From assembly GCF_026914185.1 (NCBI RefSeq), contig NC_070566.1, positions 62,001 to 126,000 of the forward strand: DNA of 64,000 nt, given 5' to 3'. The stretch's first letter is position 1. Every line of letters starts with the position of its first letter. The DNA comes from Puccinia triticina. Its lineage: Eukaryota; Basidiomycota; Pucciniomycetes; Pucciniales; Pucciniaceae. Below the pieces are notes generated by a model. The model did not search any database and was not told where the DNA came from. It saw only the letters and a program-made list of their open reading frames with translations. This document shows positions 10,710-20,670 of this stretch, one piece after another. Both the position numbers and the translations under genes were made by a program.

Positions 10710-11242
10710 TATTAGCAGTCATATGTGGATCCGGAATGAAGTCAGGCTGGAAGGAGTATTCTTGGATTGCCAAAAGGTTATCAACGAGGCGCGGAGTAAC
10801 CCAAAATTTGAAAGGTACAAAACAAAACCTAAATCTAAATCTAAACAACCCAACAAAAAAAAGTGCTAGTTTAATTTTTTATTATCTTTTCTTGAGCTCT
10901 GTCCCCTCTAAAAACCTACAAAAAAATCTTGATTATTGATAATTACTGGTAGTTTAAAAGTTTTTTTCCCCCCAGTGTATGTAGATTAGCGCTTTATTGC
11001 CGCTGCGCTACCGCTGGAATCAGCGGTTTTACGCTGCGCTACCGCTGATTTTAGCGGTTGGCCGCTACATGGCCGCTTTTTTCAGCGCGCTAAAATACAC
11101 TTTTTTTCTTGGGGATCTTGGAAAGCGGAAGCGGCAGCGGTTTGACCGCTACACTGCAGCGCAGCGCAGCGGTGCCAAAAACCGCTGCGCTAACCGCTTT
11201 GCTGCGCTTTCTGCAGCGCAGCGGTTACAACGTTGGCGTGGG

Positions 11243-12200
11243 GAACTGCGCCGGGTAACAGATTGACGCGGAAGTCGTATTTGCGCCTAGGTGGAAGGCG
11301 TTGCGCCTCGGTTTTCCAGAACATTCCAAGGTGGTGATGGTATTGTAGCGGTACTAGCTCTTCAACCAACTTCTTCGGCTCATTTTGCTTTGCCTGTGCT
11401 GCCAGTTGGGCCGACGTGCTCCACAACGCCTTCGCCGCATCAACGGTTGCCGGCCTGTCAAGTCCTAAAGGGTGTGCCTGCTTGCCAGTTGCTCTTATGG
11501 ACACTTGATGAATAGGGGGGATTCCGGACTCGCATTGCGGGGGTGTTATCGCACCTAAGTTGCGCCCCCCCTTGTCATTTAACCTCGCTTGCCTCCATAC
11601 GGGCTCCTCCCCGTCGGTGGAGGTTTTTTTCGGTATAGACGAAGCCACACAAGCGGCTGCAACAATTTCCTTCAATATGTCCCTGGCGCGTGGTATGCTT
11701 GGGTCCTGTGGAATGTGTTCTAAGGGACAAGCCCGCTTGCCAGTTGTCCCTAGCCAACTCATAAAAAAATGGGCGGTGGACTCACATCGCGGGGGTGTTA
11801 TCCCGCCTAGGGCGGGCACCCCCTCGCCACTTTGCCTCGCATGCCTCCCTACGGGCTCCTCCCCGTCGCTGGAGGTTTTGTTTGGCTTGGACAAAGCCGT
11901 CTGGGCGGCCGCGATGGTATTCCGTTGGGTGCTCTTGACGTCCTCTCAAGTCTCGGAGGCCTGATTCCTTATCATTGGTCCCGGGGGTTGTTCTAGGAAA
12001 TGAATCCACTTGCCAGTTTATCTTAACTGGGTTGCATGTTGGAGATTATCAATGGACTCACATCGCGGGGGTGTTATTCCGCACCAAGTGGGCACCCCCT
12101 CGTCAATTCTCCTCGCTTGCCTCGCTCCGGGCTCCTCCCCGTCCTGCGAGGTTGTTGGCGGAGGTGACGACGCTGCTTCAGCAGCGGCGATTCTCGTCTG
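11243..12200 (-). pseudogene. Ty3-1 protease-RT linker with internal tandem repeats
   Basis: This stretch encodes the region between protease and RT, ending in FRVNLLPGAVPHA at the KDZ-like insertion. Three tandem copies of 252-276 bp contain the peptide DGEEP followed by an Arg-rich stretch and ITPPRCES or ITPPQCES. On the plus strand the repeat starts fall at 11525, 11777 and 12053. The frame shifts between copies. Such amplification inside a pol linker is unusual, and a role for the peptide is unknown. Confidence 0.75.
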
Positions 12201-12700
12201 GTTCGGTATCAGCTGCCGTTTGCGCCAGTCTATGTGGTGGCCGTGTTTCTTGATCCAGGGCATACCCAGGATCCCGTCGTATGCATCCTTGAGTCGTGTG
12301 ATGATGAATGTGGTCGGGTTCGTGTCTGTGTCGAGTATTAGCTGGACCTCTTTGGAAGATTGGCTCTTGGAGCCATCGAAACCGGAGATAGTCCGCCCCA
12401 CCGATGAATCAATCAGGCACAGGTCCATTTTGGTGGCGAACTGTTCACTCAGCACATCGTGAGTGGCTCCTGAGTCTATCAGGGGGGTTGTGGCTTGGGG
12501 TTTCTGTAATGTAGAAAAGGACAGGCTAGCGAACAGCCTCGGATCCATTGCATTGGTGTCGACAATAATACAAGATCCAACTTTAACTACAGTATCCCTG
12601 CTGCTCGGGGGAGGCACAACCTTCACTCCCAAGCAGCGCCATTTTTTGACTCCTCCGCTCTTCCCGCGCCTCCGCTCGTCCCTGTGCTCGTGGTCAACCG
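12018..12700 (-). pseudogene. Ty3-1 aspartic protease
   Basis: The active-site motif LIDSGATHDVLS sits about 40 residues after the end of the gag part, followed by the flap region and DGILGMPWIKKH, the second conserved block of retroviral-type proteases. The catalytic Asp is intact. The frame differs from that of the gag zinc knuckle upstream. This protease would cut the Gag-Pol precursor. Confidence 0.85.
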
Positions 12701-12766
12701 GTGAACCTCTTCCTCCAACTCCGCGATTCGCGTCGCCGCCTCCCCTTTCCCCTTCCCTTTCTTCAG

Positions 12767-12808
12767 ACATCCCCGCGCGATATGGCCCTTCTCGCCGCAA
12801 AAGAAGCA
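12767..12808 (-). other. CCHC zinc knuckle of Ty3-1 gag
   Basis: Read on minus, these bases encode CFFCGEKGHIARGC, an intact CX2CX4HX4C nucleic-acid-binding knuckle, followed by a lysine-rich tail. It is in a different frame from the protease, so a frameshift lies just downstream. Confidence 0.85.
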
Positions 12809-12841
12809 TAACCCGGCCTTCTCCGTGGTCGAGAGGGTCCC

Positions 12842-13586
12842 TCACATCACTGAGAGATTCATGGTGTTATAAGGATCCACCGCATGTGTGGAATCGGTGG
12901 AGCACGGGTCGGCGCCGTTGATTTCATTGTCAATCTTCAGTGCAAGGTTGCACAGGTCCGTGAGTGCGGTGAATTGTACTATTGCGAGCACTAGAGCCAA
13001 ACAGATGTCTTTCTTGAGCCCTTGGTGGTACTGGCTCATTAGGGTCGTCGCTTCCCATCCCGTATTGGCGGCATGTTGGTTGAGCTGGAAGGTGTAATGC
13101 ACCACCGATTTTGTTTGTTTCAGCTATTGGATCGCTTTCTCAGCTCTAGATTTGCGTTTGGTGATGTAGTACATTGTTGGGAATGCCGTCAAGAACTTGA
13201 GATACGTCACCGGCTGCCCGGCGAATAGCTTGGGCCCATTTACTAGCTTGTCCTGTCAGGTAGGAGATGGAGAAAATGACCTTGCTTTGGTTGTCGGGGA
13301 ACATCCTAGGGTTGGATAGCACGTACAGCCCAATCTGCGTAACGTAGACCTCCACCTTAGCGCCCCGTGTGCCGCCGTACTTATCCGGGAGTCCAATTTT
13401 GGGGCCTTTTACGGTGACGTCTGCTGGTAGTTGGTCTGGTACGATGGACACAACGGCGGGTGCAACCATACCCGCACGGGCTGCTGCTAGGTCGGCCTCG
13501 GCTCTTTGACGGTGTCCTTGTTCTTCTTGCACGGCGGCTAGTAGTTTGTCCACCCTTGCGCGTAATGATGTCGCATTGTTGGCCAT
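12842..13586 (-). pseudogene. Ty3-1 gag (capsid)
   Basis: It starts at ATG 13586 with a coiled-coil-like N-terminus (LRARVDKLLAAVQEEQ). The capsid core follows: KIGLPDKYGGTRGAKVEVYV, NQSKVIFSISYLTGQASKWA, then WEATTLMSQYHQGLKKDI and LTDLCNLALKIDNEI. A frameshift near 13180 and a TAG near 13125 (CAG to TAG) break it. Downstream lies the zinc knuckle. The order and motifs match fungal chromovirus gag. Confidence 0.85.
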
Positions 13587-14088
13587 CTGGTGTTGGATGC
13601 TGCAGGTTGTTTGTCGGGCAGTTGATGTACAGTCTGGTTTCTGGGGGTTCTAGTTGGGTTCTGTAGCCGTGCTACTATGTACGGGCGGGTTACCACCCGC
13701 CACGTAGTAGAGAGGCGGGAGGCCCCTGCGCCTCCCTTGCCTAGATGGGGTTAGACCCGGAGTTAGGCTATCACACCTTCTTCTTTTCCTCGTTACAGCT
13801 GCCAGGAGTACCCCTGTATGGCTGTAGCCGATAGTCCCCCTGTATTCAGGGGTGGTTGTTGTTGTTTTCATTTCTCCTTTGAGGCGCCTATATTAGGTGC
13901 TCTCTCTTGTAGGGCTTTTTGCCCCAGTTCCTTTTTGCCTCTCAAAATCCAGAGTGCCATTTCTTGTCTTTTATCGCATCGCTCGTACCAGTCCCCCAGT
14001 TACTGTAGAGCCCCGCTACAGTTCTGCTTGTTCAGTTGATTCGGTGTTCTGGTTCGGTTTTCTAGGTTGGTTTTGTTTTCTTCTTGAG
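13587..14088. other. Ty3-1 5' untranslated leader
   Basis: Sequence between the gag start and the MITE, inside Ty3-1. It has a GC-rich inverted repeat (GGGCGGGT and ACCCGCC near 13683-13700) that could structure the leader RNA. There is no gene. Confidence 0.5.
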
Positions 14089-14491
14089 CAACGGTGTATC
14101 CGCTGCGCTACGCTAAAAAAAGCGGCCTTTTTGCGTAGCGCAGCAAGAACACCGCTGCGCTACTCGCTACGCGCAGCAATTGTCCGCTACCCTCCTAGGG
14201 CCATTAGCGAAAGCGAAAATTCGCTACGCTACCCGCTAAATTAGCGGATAGCGGAACAGTTTTGTGTTCTAAACATGTTTTTACATACATTAAACCCTTT
14301 TTCCTTTTTTTTTTTTGGATCCCACATAGCATAGAGAAAAGCGGCGCTGACTGCTACGTGATTGCTTCTTTAGCGCGCTATTTTTTGAATGTTTTTCCGG
14401 GAAAATCAAAAAGCGCGTAGCGCAGCGACCCAAAAAATTGCTGCGCTAACCGCTTTGCTGCGCTATATGCAGCGCAGCGGATACACCGTTG
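14089..14491. mobile_element. 403-bp MITE related to the KDZ-like element
   Basis: The element starts CAACGGTGTATCCGCTGCGC and ends with the inverse ending CACCGTTG. The 7-bp duplication TCTTGAG lies at 14082-14088 and 14492-14498. Its ends differ from those of the 2.9-kb element at 8338 by only a few bases, and the subterminal GCGCAGCG motifs are shared. It is non-coding and presumably moved by the larger element's transposase. Confidence 0.88.
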
Positions 14492-14530
14492 TCTTGAGCC
14501 TTGTTCCCCGTGTTGAGATCTAGCAATATG

Positions 14531-14727
14531 GAGTCAGTCTGTCGGGGTAAGGAGGCAATCTGGAACCTCTGGTCTGGATCTTCAAGCTATAAAGTAGATT
14601 GCTAGATGGGGAAAGCTAAGTGATCTTTCCCCGGCTCTCCCTTGTGGTTTGGGATGTGTGACATGTATGTACAAATGAGAGACATGTCTGTGGGAAGCCC
14701 TACGGCGCGCAAGCGCAGCTCATAACA
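14531..14727 (-). repeat. 5' LTR of Ty3-1
   Basis: It matches 1871-2067 over its whole length. The innermost five bases expected from the other LTR (TGTTA on plus) read ATATG at 14526-14530, so the 3' edge of this LTR is altered. I could not identify a convincing primer-binding site next to it. Confidence 0.9.
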
Positions 14728-15057
14728 ATGCTGCAGGAGACACTCAGCTACACAGCATCTGCATGCGTGTACTGCCCTGCGTTACAAACAATGAGAGATT
14801 TTTGCTGCAGGAGACACCTCCTGTACATCTTATCTACCTGCATATGCTGTGCTACATGTACAAAAAATGAGGGATTTATGCTGCAGGAACACTTCCTGTA
14901 CAGCTTATCTACCTGCATATGCTGTACTATATGTACAAACAATGAGGGATATATGCTGCATGAGGCGCTTAAGCTACACAGCACTTGCATGCATGTACTG
15001 CGCTGCATGAAGTCATGTGTTGCTATGCAACCAAGCCACCTTCCATCCTCTTCCACA
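14728..15057 (+). repeat. 75-bp minisatellite, right part (and right part of L3 copy A)
   Basis: Units begin with TGCTGCAGGAG or close variants at 14729, 14803, 14879 and 14954, each containing TGTACAAACAATGAGGGATT-like sequence. The array continues the remnant at 1785-1865, from which it was split by Ty3-1. It is followed by TTCCACA near 15051, resembling the CCACA ends of the other L3 copies. Confidence 0.75.
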
Positions 15058-15566
15058 CACTCTGCATCCAATGTCTAACCTGTTCCATCCCCAATGTTGG
15101 GGGTCAAGGCCTCTCCTCCCATCTTGCTCCTTCTTCCCTTCTTCCCCTGCACCTTATTACACACTCCCTCTACTATAATACCTCTGAAATGTGCTTTTGG
15201 CATTGTCACGCATATGGAACACCACAGCGGACACTTGGGAGTTTTCTGTGTTCTTTATTTCATTCCTTATTGGAGACGTAAATCACAAAAAAGAATCAGC
15301 TGAATTATTCCTGCTCTTTTGCAGAACAAAAAGCACTATACATGATAGTGGCTCTGTTTCTATTATACTGGCCACTACCAACATATACTCTAAAATATTG
15401 GACTATTTATGCATTGATGTTGTGTAAAACACTAGTGATGTATGCTGTTGATGATGAATTTTCTCCACCCCTGATGTGGACTTTGGATTATGCATGATCT
15501 TGTAAAGGATAAAAGCCCCAAAATCTGCCAAGATAACCCTAGAGGATTGGTGCTGCTGTAGCAACA
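15058..15566. other. Gap, no gene recognised
   Basis: Reading frames here are short and show no domain. The stretch near 15090-15180 is pyrimidine-rich. I see nothing further. Confidence 0.4.
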
Positions 15567-16796
15567 AAGGGTAGTTACGCTACGCGTAACGCGTAGATAA
15601 CGGCAACGTAACAGAATTTTTGTTGTTATCTACGTGTTACACGTAACGGTGGTGCGATTACGTTATTGCACCACATTAAGCCATTTTTTTAGGCTTGTTG
15701 CGTTATCCGGGCGCGCGGAGCCCCTGAGAACGGGCAAAAAATGAGGCTAAAAAAGCCTTAAATGGTCCGTTATTGTGTTATACGGGGGATAACACAATAA
15801 TGGGCAAAGACTGGCACAGTGGTATTCAACGTGTTTTTTGGGCCCCTTGAATACTGATTTGTCAAATATTCAAGTATTCGGAGATATTCAACGGAAAAAC
15901 TTCCAAAATACATTAAAAACACCAAAAAATTACATTTTTTGTGTTTTTGACTTCTTTTGGCCCATTTCTGGGCCATAAATTTTTGAGGAGGTCATCCGTC
16001 AATAATATCATGGTGCCAAAGACGCTTACAATATTGCCGGAGGCATATCTCATAATGGCGGACGCACTATTCAGAGTGCTGGACACACTTTTGATAGTGG
16101 CAGATGCACTTTTGATAGTGGCGGACACACTTTTGATAGTGACGGACACACTTTTGATAGTGGTGGAAGCACTTTTTATAGTGGCAGAAGCACTTTTGAT
16201 AGTGGCGGACGCAGCATAGCGCGCACTCTTTTGCCCCTGCGTGCTTAGCATTAGCGCAATTGCGCGTATCTGTGCTAATGCTACGCTAAAATCTAAAATG
16301 TATCTGTGCTAACGCTAGGCTAAAAGCTAAAATAGCTTTGCACCCTGTGCGCGTAGTGTCAGCGCAGATGTGCGCATAGTGCAGCGCAGATGCGCACAAT
16401 TGTGATAATGCTACGCTAAAAAAGAGTGCATTTGCGCTGCGCTACACTACACTAAAAGCTATGGTTAGCGTAGCTGACCCACTTTTGGGCCTTTTCAAAC
16501 TCATCTGGGGCCTTTGGGCCCCAGAAAAGCTTGCATTGGCCCTCTACGCGCCCCTTTGAGCCATTATTCGAATTTATTCAAATATTTGAGCTTAAATTTG
16601 CCCAGGCATTATTTGACTCAAATCAAATACGAATACAAATACTCGAATTGATTCGATTCAATGTGCTAGTCTTTGATAACGGGCCTCAAAAATGTGTTAC
16701 GCGCGGGGCCTAAAATGACCCCGTTACTAGTAAAGTAACGGGGGTAGTTACGTTACCAAAATTGTGTGGATAAAGCAACGTAACATAACTACCCTT
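15567..16796. mobile_element. TIR element, about 1.23 kb, non-autonomous
   Basis: AAGGGTAGTTACG at the left is matched by CATAACTACCCTT at the right, and both ends continue into alternating GTAACG/CGTTAC motifs. The interior has a 21-bp minisatellite (16076-16213), GCTAATGCTACGCTAAAA-type repeats (16250-16450) and an AT-rich direct/inverted repeat near 16567-16660. There is no transposase. A clear target duplication was not found. Confidence 0.6.
16076..16213. repeat. 21-bp tandem repeat coding for a heptapeptide on minus
   Basis: Six to seven copies of TTTTGATAGTGGCGGACACAC-like units. Because 21 is a multiple of three, the minus strand stays open as repeated SATIKSA/SVTIKSV heptapeptides. 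The frame has no other support as a gene. Confidence 0.8.
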
Positions 16797-17923
16797 CTTT
16801 GGCTGTAGTTGGTACTAACAAAATAAGGATATCATCCAGTCAGTCAGTCATACCAAATCCAAGAAACTAAAATACCATCTTCCATCAATAAAAAGTAGGT
16901 GTTATGGTCTGGTACATGGAGAGAAAGAATTCCGGGTTCTGGGGTTCTGGGTCCTATTTCACATGTTATATTGAAGAATGAGGAAGCTGTCTGGATCTCC
17001 AGCCTCTCAGAATATAAGTAGGTGGACTTGAGCATGTGACAGGCTAGATTCCTAGGGAATTCCCTCCTATAGCTTACAATATTAGGTATGCAGCAGATAA
17101 CTGTAAGACACCAGGGTCTTCACTGTTAATTTTAATGTTACTAGGAATGGAGGTTCAATAAATATTACCCCAAAAATAGAGAGATGTTTTCAATATATGT
17201 CTGTTCAGCTTTTGATTTATCTGAGCATGTGCAGAGCAGTAGATGTTGATGCAAATTTAGGCCTGAGCCAGCCTTTATTGCTCATTTTACAGTTATCTAG
17301 TGGTATAATCTGTTACTTGGTAAGCAGTAAAAGCCCAAAAAAAGAGGTATTTTATGCCCATGTGAGGCAAAACAAAATTTAAACCATGGGAATATTGAGT
17401 AGAGTAGGTGAAAAATGACATGAAGCTAACTTTGGCCCTTATTGCAACTTGACACTCCTGTAAAATAAAGGGCTGGAGCTTGCTAATGACCACAAATTAT
17501 CATTATCAGTGTATTTTCAGGCTTCAACAAGATTACTCAAGACTTATAGTCCTGGGACTGATCACAATCCAAATGTGGGAATATAGCAAGCAATTAGCCA
17601 TATATATTCTCTCTTTCAAAAATTTCTGAGCCAGATTTTCCATTGGACAATAAAGGAAAGTAACAAGTAGGAAGACTTTTTGAAAAAAAAAATGTGTGGC
17701 AATTAAGCCCCCCCCCCAGCAAAGTCACTTTTCCAAGAAAAAATCAACATTGTTATTAAACCATTCCATGGAAAGATAAAATGATTAGATTTCAGCCATA
17801 TTATAGCAGGTCTGATCTGAACTTCAAATGAGAATGGATTAATTAATGCATTATGAGCCAACAGGATTCAAAAGAGATAAAATGATGGATGAAGAAGTCA
17901 AATTTTTGATGATCATATTATTC
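16797..17923. other. Gap, no gene recognised
   Basis: AT-rich sequence without a supported frame. It holds homopolymer runs (C near 17708-17716, A near 17682) only. It includes the 3' side of the secreted-protein gene. Confidence 0.4.
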
Positions 17924-18663
17924 TCAGGGTTGTTCGGAGACTGGTATACCAGGAGGGGGATAGTTGTACTTGTTCAAAGTGGACTTGTAAACTGAATTAC
18001 CTGGATAGGCGGCTTCCGTATCTCTAGTTATGCCTTCTGCACACCCTGTCCTAGAAAACCAATCACAAAAGTCTAATGTAGAAGGCCACCTATTACCATC
18101 CACTTTGGGAGTCAACTTGGCAAAATCTGTTTGAGGTACCAATTTGGTAACACTGTTGCGCAAAAAATCATACAAATTTGCAGCTTTACTTTTTTGAACT
18201 TCCTGTCGAATCTGGATTTCATTAGCCAGTCCTTGTTCCAATAAGTCGAGTAAACAATCGGAATCATCCAAATTCACATTCCTTCTCTAAGTTCATAAAA
18301 CACGCACTTGATCAATTAGTATTGTTCAACAGTAGTGATGAACAAGTCTTGAGCTCAAAGCCAACTCACCTCTTGTGAAACCTGGTCGACCCCATGTGTT
18401 TTTGGGAAATATGAAGTTGTGCCACCCTCGCTGGATTTCACGAGCTGCGCCACCACTGGCAATTCACCCGGTCTAGTAGCGCTGTTATCCACTCTTCCAT
18501 AAAAGATCGGAGCTGATGATCCAGGGTGACAATACATCGCAAGAGATTGCCCAAAAAGCTACTCCAGGAAAGAGAGCATGGTCAATTCAAAATCAGCCAG
18601 ATCCTATGCTGATATCAGTCCCAAGAAATACTCAACGATGAGGAGAAGTAAACGCTTTAACAT
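17924..18663 (-). CDS. Small secreted protein, three exons, function unknown (effector candidate)
   Basis: Exons 18663-18637, 18558-18370 and 18286-17924 are separated by GT-AG introns of 78 and 83 bp, both in phase 0, and give 192 residues. The first nine residues plus the start of exon 2 form a textbook signal peptide (MLKRLLLLILFGQSLA) with probable cleavage after Ala16. The mature part has four cysteines (in MYCHP, SDCLL, FCDWF and TGCAEG) and a Pro/Tyr-rich C-terminus; there is no membrane segment or known domain. It lies alone among repeats, as lineage-specific effector genes of rusts often do. That role is inference only. The start is chosen because exon 1 makes sense only as a signal peptide. 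Confidence 0.7.
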
Positions 18664-19158
18664 CGTCAAATGCAAAAGAGTTGAACTACTGTTTGAGAAC
18701 GAGGCGTCTTCTGGACTTGTGAATTTCAATGCAAATCGTGTAATATAAGAAAGTGAAGCCTCAGAGGCACAGACGTTCAGCTTTGATTAGAGAGTTTCAA
18801 GTTATTCCAACCTATAAATGGAAGAATAGCTAGCCGGTTCTTCTATGAGATTACGCTTGGGGTTCAGAAATCTGAATGCTGGTGGCTAATTGAGCATATA
18901 CATAAAGATTTTGAAGTCAGTCAGCCTAAGGCAATCTTTAAAGCCCCGCCAAGCTTGACCTCAATTGAAAACCTTCGATGACACTGCTTCTTCAGCGCAA
19001 GGTGCTGCAAGGTGTCGCTCAAGTTGCTAATACATCGGTTGAAACAAGGGGTAAAACGTGACGTAAAAATAAAAATACTTTTCCCCGCTCGGCGTCCAAT
19101 GAAACTTGGGCCTCACCTGTCGCAAAACAATTGTTGATTGATTGTATCCATTCTGGCT
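18664..19158. other. Upstream region of the secreted-protein gene
   Basis: No gene or repeat is seen. It should hold the promoter for 18663, but no TATA box stands out at a typical distance. Confidence 0.35.
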
Positions 19159-19776
19159 CTAACTTAACTAATCCCGCAGGGACCCTCCGAAGGATGGACT
19201 TATACACTATGTGCCAGTTTTTTCCCTACTCTTTTTTGTTTTTTTGCTGTTTTCCATTCTATTGCTTGTACCTCCTCAGTCGTGAGGAATAGCATAAAGG
19301 TTCCGCCAAGCCAAATGACCACTTCCTTCACCTCCATCTTCTAGGATATGTAGCATTATTTTTGGACCTTCACACCATTTTTTAATGTCATAATAAGACT
19401 TTCAAAGTGCTCAGGTTTGATGGCACCATTCCCTGTACTCTGACTGGTGGCTTTACATCACGTAAGCAGCCTGTGGATGTATTGCCCATGGAAAACAAGG
19501 AAAAAGACCAATGTTAAAATGAGTGGGACACTTGATTTTTGGCATGCTTGTAGAGGAGAAGCAGGCGGTCATGGGACACTGAACAAGAAAAAAAAGGTTG
19601 AGTGGATCAAATTTGATAGTGTTTCTAAAATAATACCCTGCCAAATGCCAAAAAGAGTAGGGCAGGTAGGGGGGTATATGGCGCAAGTCCCTCCTTCAGA
19701 GGCTTGCTTTGTGAGGGGCGCTCCGTGCCAGCCAGGCTGCACCAGGCCCTCCAAAGAGGGTCTTGTGCTAAGTTAG
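19159..19776. mobile_element. TIR repeat, family Y (copy 1)
   Basis: CTAACTTAACTAAT and CCCTCCGAAGGATGGACTT at the left (19159-19200) are matched in inverse by CAAGTCCCTCC (19685) and CTAAGTTAG (ending 19776) at the right. A second pair with the same motifs lies at 35659-36297. It carries no transposase and looks like a MITE of about 620 bp with diverged ends. Confidence 0.5.
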
Positions 19777-19785
19777 ATTCCGGCT

Positions 19786-19944
19786 GGTATTCAAAGTTGG
19801 TTTGCATAATTTTATGCATGCATAAATCATAAAATCATAAAATCTTTTTTGCAGGGGATATGACTGTCTGATTATGTAATACAAAATTTCCTCATCAAAA
19901 TATTTTTATGATTTTATGATTTATGCAAACCAACTTTGAACACC
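19786..19944. mobile_element. MITE, family M1 (copy 2)
   Basis: GGTATTCAAAGTTGGTTTGC at the left is matched by its inverse ending AACTTTGAACACC at the right, giving about 25-bp terminal repeats. The same ends and internal ATAAAATCATAAAATC occur in copy 1 (1191-1385). It is 159 bp and non-coding. Confidence 0.8.
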
Positions 19945-20640
19945 ATAATTTTTCATAAATACTTGCCGCAAGTCGTTACGCCGCAGCTTACCGCAACATG
20001 TGCGGGAAGAGGGGAAAAGGATGAGCTTTCCTTTCTTTGTCCTCGACCAGGGGAAAGCTGGGATGGTAGGGATGTTCTATGGTAAATATGGAGGAGCAGC
20101 TTTCAGGCAAAAACTCATGACTCAGTCTTTTTTTAGAAAGGGGGCCTGAGCCTCGCGTCAAAATCCAACACTACATTGAAAATAAATAAATAAACTTAAA
20201 GAATGTCTAAACAAAACCTACAAATCCCAACTCTGGTCCTGCGCCAGAAAGACTAACACATCTTTCATCCAGCTGACATTGTCTTCCAATTTCGATCAAA
20301 TATAAAGCTTATAGCACCTGGATAACCAGCAAACTAGGGTGCACATGTCCACCTTGCTCATTCCTGTTGCGTGCCTGAATGACGCACCTCACTGTTAGAG
20401 TAAGTTTGTGACTCGTTTGTGATCCCTACCATCTTGAGCTTGTGATTCCACCAAATCTTGTGATTTGTCATCATTGTACGCGCCACAGCACGTTGTATCT
20501 ACTTTATCTAACCTTGCGCAAGGTCCCGGTTTTCTCTTCCTTACCGATTGGAGAGACCGGAACCGGACGCAAGGATAGCTAACCATCTGAGGCGGGATAC
20601 CTGCAGTGTACCCGTCTGCTTCCTCAAACTCACGACTCTA
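19945..20640. other. Gap, no gene recognised
   Basis: No supported gene. Some of the sequence may belong to the recombinase element that follows, but I cannot show it. Confidence 0.35.
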
Positions 20641-20670
20641 AAACTGTGCCCCAGAATGCCGCTGTAACCT

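Larger units (their letters stand above)
8338..11235. mobile_element. KDZ-like DNA transposon inserted in Ty3-1 pol
   Basis: The element begins CAACGTTGTAACCGCTGCGC and ends with its inverted copy. The 7-bp duplication GCGTGGG lies at 8331-8337 and 11236-11242. Excising the element and one duplication restores the Ty3-1 frame just upstream of RT. Both ends are rich in GCAGCG/CGCTGC subterminal motifs. The interior carries a transposase fragment at 10219-10497 (plus) and three further insertions (8668-9913, 9920-10050, 10509-10709). A short relative with the same ends and the same 7-bp duplication length is at 14089-14491. The superfamily assignment rests on the small transposase fragment and is inference. 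Confidence 0.85.
1866..14727 (-). mobile_element. Ty3/chromovirus retrotransposon (Ty3-1), complete, inactive, multiply invaded
   Basis: The element reads on the minus strand as 5' LTR (14727-14531), gag, CCHC knuckle, aspartic protease, a repeated linker, RT, RNase H, integrase, chromodomain, then polypurine tract and 3' LTR (2067-1866). The 5-bp direct repeat ATGCT lies at 1861-1865 and 14728-14732. Without its three insertions (4286-7538, 8338-11235, 14089-14491) it would be about 6.3 kb, the usual chromovirus size. Frameshifts, nonsense codons and two lost integrase catalytic residues show that it is dead. The protease-RT-RNase H-integrase order places it in Ty3 rather than Ty1, and the C-terminal chromodomain makes it a chromovirus. 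Confidence 0.93.

Noticed and set aside
19019..19207. Minus-strand 62-codon frame
   Set aside because: It runs into the end of a Y-family repeat and has no supporting feature.
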